DNA of 64,000 nucleotides from Streptomyces tuirus (GTDB lineage Bacteria > Actinomycetota > Actinomycetes > Streptomycetales > Streptomycetaceae), in NCBI GenBank assembly GCA_018195615.1, contig JAGTPG010000002.1, positions 5,077,501-5,141,500 of the forward strand, in the 5' to 3' direction. Made by a program: the position numbers and the translations under genes. Below, one piece after another: positions 58,724-64,000 of this stretch (position 1 is its first letter; each line of letters starts with the position of its first letter). The notes beneath the pieces are model-generated. The model did no database searches, was not told the origin of the DNA, and saw only the letters and a list, made by a program, of their open reading frames with translations.

Positions 58724-59222
58724 TCTCAACGTCATGATCGCGTTCGACGCGGCCACGATCGTCGAACAGAACCCCAACGCCTCACGCAACCCCGACGCCC
58801 CGACGCAGGTCGACCACAGCCTGATCTACATGACCACCCGTCATGACCACATAGTCGGCACGTCGGGGCCGAGCTGAACCTCCGGGCCGAGCCGGGGACA
58901 CCATCAGGTGGCGCGAGACGACCCTGTCGCTCGGCAGCGACTACAAGGCGCTGCTCTACAGGTACGTCAGCAACGACCCGCAGCACCAGCTCATCCGGAC
59001 CCCGAGATCGAGGTGATCGACGGCATCTACCCGCTGCCGAAGGAGGGCTCCGAGGGCAGGCCGGAGTTCGACACCCAGAGGTACCAGGACCACTACTGGC
59101 GCACCACGGTCAGGAGGTCAGGGCAGGTGGTCTACCACTTCTACTTCCAGATCCTCGACCGCCACCGCCAGTTGAAGGGCTACTTCCAGTGGGACCCGTT
59201 CATCACCATCGAGGACGCCTGA
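58716..59222 (+). CDS. AidA/PixA family (inclusion body family) protein, three frameshifts
   Basis: A 169-residue protein. ADLNVMIAFDAATIVEQNPNASRNPDAPTQVDHSLIYMTT, then DTIRWRETTLSLGSDYKALLYRYV and VVYHFYFQILDRHRQLKGYFQWDPFITI follow the conserved plan of AidA/PixA proteins: the family includes PixA, which forms crystalline inclusions in Xenorhabdus, and AidA, a quorum-regulated protein of Burkholderia and Ralstonia. Three bases are missing, near 58865-58868, 58894-58897 and 58995-58996; each repair keeps the family motif order. The ATG overlaps the decarboxylase end by 8 bases. The role beside amino-acid catabolism is unknown; ligand binding or storage are guesses. Confidence 0.85.
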
Positions 59223-59261
59223 CGAGGTAAGCGGCGCCGCCCTGCCGTTAGGGTGATCGGC

Positions 59262-60173
59262 GTGGAGCTTCTGCACCTGCGTTACTTCGTCGCCGTCGCC
59301 CAAGAACTGAACTTCTCCACCGCGGCCCGCAAACTGCACATGGCGGCCTCCCCGTTGAGCCGGCGGATCAAGGATCTCGAGAACGAACTCGGGCACCGGC
59401 TGTTCGACCGCGACACCCATCATGTGCGGCTCACCCCGGCCGGCAGCGCGCTGCTGCCGATCGCCCGCGGTGTGCTGGAGCAGGTCGACTCCATCCAGTG
59501 GCGGCTGGACGAGACGGCCCGGCCGCGGCGGACCACCCTGCTGCTCGGTGTGCCCACGGGCGTCCATCCGGACCTGCGGGAACGGATGGACGCCCTCGCC
59601 GAGCGGGTCGGTGACCGGTTCGAGATCAAGCGCTGGCCGGGCGGCACCGAGCGGCTGGTCGACGCGGTGTGCGACGGCAGACTGGCGCTGACCCTGGCCC
59701 GGCTGCCGGCCGGCGGTGACCCGGCGCTGGACCTGCTGCCGGTGATGTCGGAGCGGCTCGGGGCGGTCCTGCCCAGGGACCGGTTCGCGGGGCGGGAGTC
59801 GGTCGCTCTGGCGGAGCTGGGCGACCTCGCCTACGCGGGCTCCCCGACGGCGGTGACCAACGCGTACTTCCGGGGACTCGACCAGCAGCTCGCCGAACTC
59901 GGCATCAGGAAACGCATCGAACTGGGCAGCGCCACGTTCGAGGGGATTTCCGAGATCGTGTCCAGTGGTCTGGCATTCTCCATTTCCATGCTGGATGCGC
60001 GAAGCCCCGTACAGAATTACCGTCTCGACAATGTGACCGTCCTTCCCTTCTCGGATTTCCATCCCCGGCTGGAGACCGGACTGCTCTGGCGGAAGGACCG
60101 GGCGCAGGGCGGTGACCTGGAGGAAGTCGTGGCGGCGGCTCGAGAGATTTTCGCCGTGCCGCTCCGCGCCTGA
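59262..60173 (+). CDS. LysR family transcriptional regulator
   Basis: A 303-residue regulator. Residues 1-60 are the HTH (LLHLRYFVAVAQELNFSTAARKLHMAASPLSRRIKDLENELGHRLFDRD) and the rest is the co-inducer domain (VLPRDRFAG, VSSGLAFSISML). GTG 59262, with AGGG upstream at 59249-59253, begins at the normal family start; GTG 59253 would add three residues. It follows the oxidase-decarboxylase-PixA operon by 39 bases on the same strand and precedes the CoA operon, so it may control either one. A strong terminator follows it. Confidence 0.92.
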   Translation: MELLHLRYFVAVAQELNFSTAARKLHMAASPLSRRIKDLENELGHRLFDRDTHHVRLTPAGSALLPIARGVLEQVDSIQWRLDETARPRRTTLLLGVPTGVHPDLRERMDALAERVGDRFEIKRWPGGTERLVDAVCDGRLALTLARLPAGGDPALDLLPVMSERLGAVLPRDRFAGRESVALAELGDLAYAGSPTAVTNAYFRGLDQQLAELGIRKRIELGSATFEGISEIVSSGLAFSISMLDARSPVQNYRLDNVTVLPFSDFHPRLETGLLWRKDRAQGGDLEEVVAAAREIFAVPLRA

Positions 60174-60190
60174 CCCGCCAGAAATGCACG

Positions 60191-60227
60191 GAAAAGCGGT
60201 ATGACCACTGCGGTCATACCGCTTTTC
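60191..60227 (+). terminator. Perfect 16-bp intrinsic terminator after LysR
   Basis: GAAAAGCGGTATGACC (60191-60206) and GGTCATACCGCTTTTC (60212-60227) are perfect complements with a 5-base loop; the right arm supplies a TTTT run. It begins 18 bases after the LysR stop and is symmetric enough to work in both directions. It separates the LysR unit from the CoA operon. Confidence 0.9.
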
Positions 60228-60315
60228 GCTATTCGGTCATTCCGTTCGCCGACCCCGCTTGGTAATTTAGTTTCCAGGTACACATACATGGCGAAGCGAG
60301 GAGTGAAGGAAAGCG

Positions 60316-61481
60316 ATGACGGACCTCACAGACACCGTCACGGGCCCCCTGGAAGGCGTCCGCGTGATCGACCTCTCGACCGTGGTCATGGGCCCCTACG
60401 CCGCCCAGATCCTCGGCGACCTGGGCGCCGACGTGATCAAGATCGAGTCGCCTTCCGACACCGTGCGCGTGGGCCACTACAGGACCACACCGGGCATGAC
60501 CCCGCTGAACCTCAACGTCAACCGCAACAAGCGCAGCGTGGCCCTCAACCTCAAGGACGACACGGACCGGGAGCGGGCGCTGCGGCTGATCGACACCGCG
60601 GACGTGCTGATCACCAACATGCGGCCCGGCGCCCTGCACCGCCTCGGCCTGTCCTACGCCGACATCGCCGCCCGCAACCCCGGGCTGGTCTACGCGCACG
60701 CCCAGGGCTTCCGCAGCGACTCGGACCGCGCCGGCAACGCCGCCTACGACGAGACCGTGCAGGCCGCGTCCGGCCTGGTCGACATCGCCGACCGCGCACT
60801 GGGCGAGCCCGTCTACCTGCCCACCATCATCGGCGACAAGGTCTCCTCCCTGACCATCGCCTACAGCGTGCTGGCCGCCCTGCTGCACCGGGACAAGACC
60901 GGGCAGGGCCAGCTCGTCGAGATCCCGATGACGGACACGCTGATCGCCTTCAACCTGGTCGAGCACCTCGCGGGACACACGCATGTGCCCGAGACCGGCC
61001 CCACCGGATTCCCGCTGTCGATGCTCAAGGGGCACAAGGCCGTGCGCACCAAGGACGGACTGGCCTGTGTCATGCCCTACAACCCGCGCAACTACCGGGA
61101 CTTCTTCACGGCCGCAGGGCGCCCGGACCTGGCCGAGGACCCGCGGGTCAACCAGGACGCCATCGACAGCGCCGACCACGAGGACCTGGCCGCGCTGATC
61201 GGCGTGTGCGCGCCGGAACTGACCACCGACGAGTGGGCGGAGGTGTGCGCCAAGCACAGCATCCCGATGGCCCCGGTGCTGGAACTGGACCGCGCCCACG
61301 ACGACCCCTACGTCCGCGACGGCCACCTGCTCGACACCGTCGAGCACCCCACCGAGGGCTCGCTCCGCACCATCGGCATCCCGCTGCGCTTCTCCGCCAC
61401 CCCGGCTCGATCCGCCGGCTGGCGCCGGTCGCGGGCCAGGACACCGAGGACGTCCTCGCCGAACTCGACGCCGCCCGCTGA
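60316..61481 (+). CDS. Class III CoA-transferase (CaiB/BaiF family), frameshifted
   Basis: A 388-residue enzyme moving CoA between carboxylic acids. GPLEGVRVIDLSTVVMGPYAAQILGDLGADVIKIESP (residues 10-46) is the family N-terminus; KRSVALNLKDD, ADVLITNMRPGALHRLGL and the catalytic-Asp region around NAAYDETVQAASGL follow the expected order. One base is missing at 61404-61405; repair gives TPGSIRRLAPVAGQDTEDVLAEL and the stop at 61481. ATG 60316 has GAAGGAAAG. First gene of the CoA operon, so it activates the pathway's acid substrate. Confidence 0.9.
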
Positions 61482-61497
61482 TCACAGGAGGACAGTG

Positions 61498-62273
61498 ATG
61501 ACCACCCCCGCGACTCCCGTGGTACGCACCGAACGGATCGGCTCCACCCTGCTGATCACCCTCGACCGCCCCGAGGCCCGCAACGCCGTCAACGCCGAGG
61601 TCGCCGCCCGACTGGCCGGCGCACTCGACACGCTGGAGGCCGACCCCGGACTGCGGGTCGGCGTCCTGACCGGCGAGGGCGGCGCGTTCAGCGCCGGCAT
61701 GGACCTCAAGGCCGCGCTGCGCGGTGAGTCGCCCGAGGTCGGGGGCCGCGGTTTCGGCGGCCTGACCGAGGCCGAGCCGGTCAAGCCGCTGATCGCCGCC
61801 GTGGAGGGCCCCGCCATGGGCGGCGGCTTCGAACTCGCCCTGGCCTGCGATCTGATCGTCGCGGCCGAGGACGCCCGGTTCGGGCTGCCCGAGGTCAAGC
61901 GCGGACTGATCGCCGCGGGCGGCGGAGTGATCCGGCTGCCCAAGCGGATCCCGCACCACCTGGCCATGGAACTGCTGCTGACCGGTGACCCCGTGGACGG
62001 CCGCCGCGCCGGTGAACTGGGCCTCGCGGGCCGGGTCACCGCCACCGGCCAGGCCGTCGCCGAGGCGCTCCGGCTGGCCGAACGGCTCGCGGAGAACGCC
62101 CCGCTCGCGCTGGCCGCCGTCAAGCGCGTGGTGCGCGCCGCCGACGGTGCGCCCGACACCGACGCCTTCACCTTCCAGCGCGAGGAGATGGCGACGCTGA
62201 TGGCCTCGGCCGACGTCACCGAGGGCATGACCGCCTTCGCCGAGCGCCGCCCGCGCGGTGGACGGGGAGGTGA
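61498..62273 (+). CDS. Enoyl-CoA hydratase/isomerase family protein, frameshifted at the end
   Basis: A 258-residue crotonase-fold enzyme. LLITLDRPEARNAVNAEVAARL (residues 18-39), GAFSAGMDLKA (oxyanion hole), GPAMGGGFELALACDLIVAAEDARFGLPEVKRGL and AFTFQREEMATLMASADVTEGMTAFAERR. Glu in ..LPEVKRGL is in place of one general acid/base. One base is missing near 62250-62256, giving PPRWTGR and the stop 62271-62273. ATG 61498 has AGGAGG. Hydrates or isomerises the CoA ester of the operon. Confidence 0.92.
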
Positions 62274-62281
62274 GGCGGACC

Positions 62282-63027
62282 ATGCAGGCCGAGGACGTAC
62301 GACAGCACGTCACCACCCCCCTCACCAGCCCGGCGTTCGCGCCGACCGTCCCGCGGTTCACCGACCGCGAGTACCTGAACGTCGTCTACCGCACCGACCC
62401 CGACGCGCTCCGGGCCGTCGTCCCCGAACCCCTGCGGATCGACGAGCCGCTGGTCCGGTTCGAGGTCATGAAGATGGGCGACGTCAGCGGATACGGCCCC
62501 TACACGGAGGCCGGCCAGGCGATCCCCGTCGGCTTCGAGGGCGAGCACGGCGAGTACCTGCACGCCATGTACCTCGACAACTTCCCGGCGACCGCGTCCG
62601 GCCGCGAGGTCTCCGCCTACCCGAAGGTCATCGGTTCGCCCGCGCTGTACGTCGACTCCGGCGCGCTCGTCGGCACCCTCGACCACGGCACCCTGCGGGT
62701 CGCCACCGCGACCATGGGCTACAAGCACCACGAGCTGGACCGGCGGGAGGCCCGGGCGCAGATCACCGTGCCGGCCTTCATGCTCAAGACGATTCCCGGT
62801 TACGACGGTCTGCCCCGGGTGCAGGAGCTCGTCCGCACCCGCATCACCGACGTCACCGTCAAGGAGGCGTGGACCGGCCCCGCCCGCCTGCAGCTGTTCC
62901 AGCACGTGCTCGCCCGCTGGCCGACCTGCCGGTGCTGGAGGTCGTCTCCGCGAGCCACATCCTCACCGACCTGACGCTGTCCGGCGCCGAGCCGGTCCAC
63001 GACTACCTGAAGGGAGCCGCGTCATGA
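62282..63027 (+). CDS. Acetoacetate decarboxylase family protein, frameshifted
   Basis: A 248-residue ADC-fold enzyme. FTDREYLNVVYRTDPDALRAVVPEPL, FEVMKMGDVSGYGPYTEAGQ, YLHAMYLDNFPATASGREVSAYPKVIG (the Lys is the likely Schiff-base residue) and FMLKTIPGYDG match the family. Members include true decarboxylases and also aldolase-dehydratases, so the reaction is not certain. One base is missing in 62913-62915 (joins HVLA to PLADLPVLEVV). ATG 62282 has GGGGAGG. Its stop overlaps the next start (ATGA). Confidence 0.88.
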
Positions 63028-63974
63028 TCCGAGCCTTCCGCACCGCCGCGGTGATCGGCGCCGGGACCATCGGACTGTCCTGGACGACGCTGTTCGCCGC
63101 GCACGGACTGACGGTCCGGGTGACCGACCCGCGACCGGACCTCGCCGAGGCCGTGGACGAGGCCCTGGCGCGGTACGCCCCGCATCTGGCCGCCCGCGGC
63201 CTGGACGTGACCGGCCTCGCCGGCCGGGTGCGCATCGCCGCCGACGTCACCGAGGCGGTCCGGGACGCGGACGTCGTCCAGGAGAACGGCCCCGAGCGGG
63301 CCGAGTTCAAGCAGGACCTGTTCGCCGCCCTCGCCCGCGAGGCGCCCGGCCACGCGCTGCTGCTCAGCTCCTCGTCGGCGATCCCGTCCAGCGCGTTCAC
63401 CCGTGAACTGCCGGACGAGGCCGCCGCCCGGGTCCTGATCGGCCACCCCTTCAACCCGCCGCACCTGGTCCCGCTCGTCGAGGTCGTACCCGGTGAGCGC
63501 ACCGGTGAGGACGCCGTGCGGGACGCGGTGGACTTCTACACCTCGATCGGCCGCACCCCGGTCGTCGAGCGCAAGGAGATCCCCGGGTTCGTCGGCAACC
63601 GCCTGCAGAACGCGCTCAGCCGCGAGGCGGTGTACCTCGTCGAGCAGGGCGTGGTGACGCCCGAGGAACTCGACAAGGTCGTGACCCACTCGCTGGGTCT
63701 GCGCTGGGCCACGGTCGGGCCGTTCCTCGGCTCGCACCTGGGCGGCGGCCCCGGCGGCTACCGGCACCTGGCCGAGCACATCGGCGCCTCGATGCAGCGG
63801 ATGTGGGCCGGCCTCGGCACGCCGTCGCAGAGCGAGGAAGAACAGGAACGGCTCATCGAAGCCGTGGAACAGGCCTACGGCTCCTCCACGTACCCGGAAC
63901 TCACCGGGGCGCGCGACCGCAGGCAACTCGCCGTGCTGTCCGCCCTGGACGGCGCGGACAAGGAGGAGAACTGA
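63024..63974 (+). CDS. 3-hydroxyacyl-CoA dehydrogenase NAD-binding family protein
   Basis: A 316-residue NAD-dependent dehydrogenase. AAVIGAGTIGLSWTTLFAAHGLTVRVTDPRP is the NAD Rossmann fold; SSSSAIPSSAF, GHPFNPPHLVPLVEVVPGERT and KEIPGFVGNRLQNALSREAVYLVEQGVV with the catalytic His-Glu pair follow. The HPFNPPHLVPLVEVV motif is closer to the short hydroxy-acid dehydrogenases (carnitine / gulonate 3-dehydrogenase type) than to FadB-like enzymes, so the substrate may be a free 3-hydroxy acid and not a CoA ester. ATG overlaps the upstream stop. Confidence 0.9.
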   Translation: MIRAFRTAAVIGAGTIGLSWTTLFAAHGLTVRVTDPRPDLAEAVDEALARYAPHLAARGLDVTGLAGRVRIAADVTEAVRDADVVQENGPERAEFKQDLFAALAREAPGHALLLSSSSAIPSSAFTRELPDEAAARVLIGHPFNPPHLVPLVEVVPGERTGEDAVRDAVDFYTSIGRTPVVERKEIPGFVGNRLQNALSREAVYLVEQGVVTPEELDKVVTHSLGLRWATVGPFLGSHLGGGPGGYRHLAEHIGASMQRMWAGLGTPSQSEEEQERLIEAVEQAYGSSTYPELTGARDRRQLAVLSALDGADKEEN

Positions 63975-63975
63975 G

Positions 63976-64000
63976 ATGACCACCACCTACGCACCGCTCG
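63976..64000 (+). CDS. Start of the next operon gene, cut by the window edge
   Basis: ATG 63976 follows AGGAGGAG at 63961-63968 and lies directly after the dehydrogenase stop (63972-63974); it reads MTTTYAPL before the window ends. The spacing shows another gene of the same operon; its function cannot be told. Confidence 0.7.

Noticed and set aside
60229..62361. 710-codon minus-strand frame over the CoA operon
   Set aside because: Antisense to CaiB and crotonase genes with strong motifs; composition is shadow-like and there is no ribosome site.

Overview
The window is very GC-rich actinobacterial DNA, with codons ending in G or C, leaderless or GGAGG-led starts, SARP, WYL, XRE/ATPase and CGNR regulators, and many NarL-type two-component pairs. 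It looks like accessory-rich chromosome of Streptomyces or a close relative; this is inferred from gene content, not from a database match. I see no rRNA, tRNA, integrase, transposase, phage gene or CRISPR array.

Sequence quality shapes every call. About 37 single-base frame breaks in 29 genes are needed to join the two halves of otherwise well-formed proteins. Nearly all sit in or beside runs of G or C, and all but one are repaired by adding one base. Repaired reading frames recover family-typical ends and the 4-base stop/start overlaps with neighbours. I therefore treat them as probable sequencing indels, not decay, and report each gene across its break.

Layout. 1-9.1 kb: a Tat-exported GH97 glycosidase (runs off the left edge), a remnant of a TAP-like hydrolase, VOC and alpha/beta-hydrolase genes, a SARP-CGNR fusion regulator, a prolyl aminopeptidase/MarR divergent pair with a 16-bp palindrome, and an XRE regulator with an anti-sigma-like ATPase. 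9.3-17.1 kb: an amidohydrolase whose 3' end is repeated in inverted orientation 5.4 kb away; between the copies lie a LacI repressor and a secreted GH30 glycanase sharing a palindromic operator; then ASCH and luciferase-like oxidoreductase genes. 17.1-21.5 kb: a two-component system and a GT87/GT4 mannosyltransferase-like pair. 21.5-26.8 kb: 44-bp tandem repeats, then a TetR gene divergent from an SDR / Baeyer-Villiger monooxygenase / SMP-30 lactonase operon, a coherent alcohol-ketone-lactone-hydroxyacid route. 26.9-31.2 kb: MMPL exporter with a two-component system. 31.2-38 kb: class C serine hydrolase, a GYD-kinase-regulator operon, a VapBC-type toxin-antitoxin pair, a WYL regulator and an MFS exporter. 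38-43.2 kb: a two-component system divergent from an ABC/FtsX exporter. 43.2-49.4 kb: a GH16 operon, a DUF2231-Rieske fusion and an orphan cytochrome oxidase subunit I. 49.7-54.4 kb: a large XRE/STAND/WD40 protein and a lipoprotein.

54.8-64 kb is the most unusual stretch: a flavin L-amino-acid oxidase, a pyruvate-decarboxylase-like ThDP enzyme and an AidA/PixA inclusion-body-family protein in one overlapping operon (amino acid to 2-oxo acid to aldehyde), followed by a LysR regulator, a strong terminator and a second operon with class III CoA-transferase, enoyl-CoA hydratase, acetoacetate-decarboxylase-family and 3-hydroxyacyl-CoA-dehydrogenase genes that continues past the right edge.
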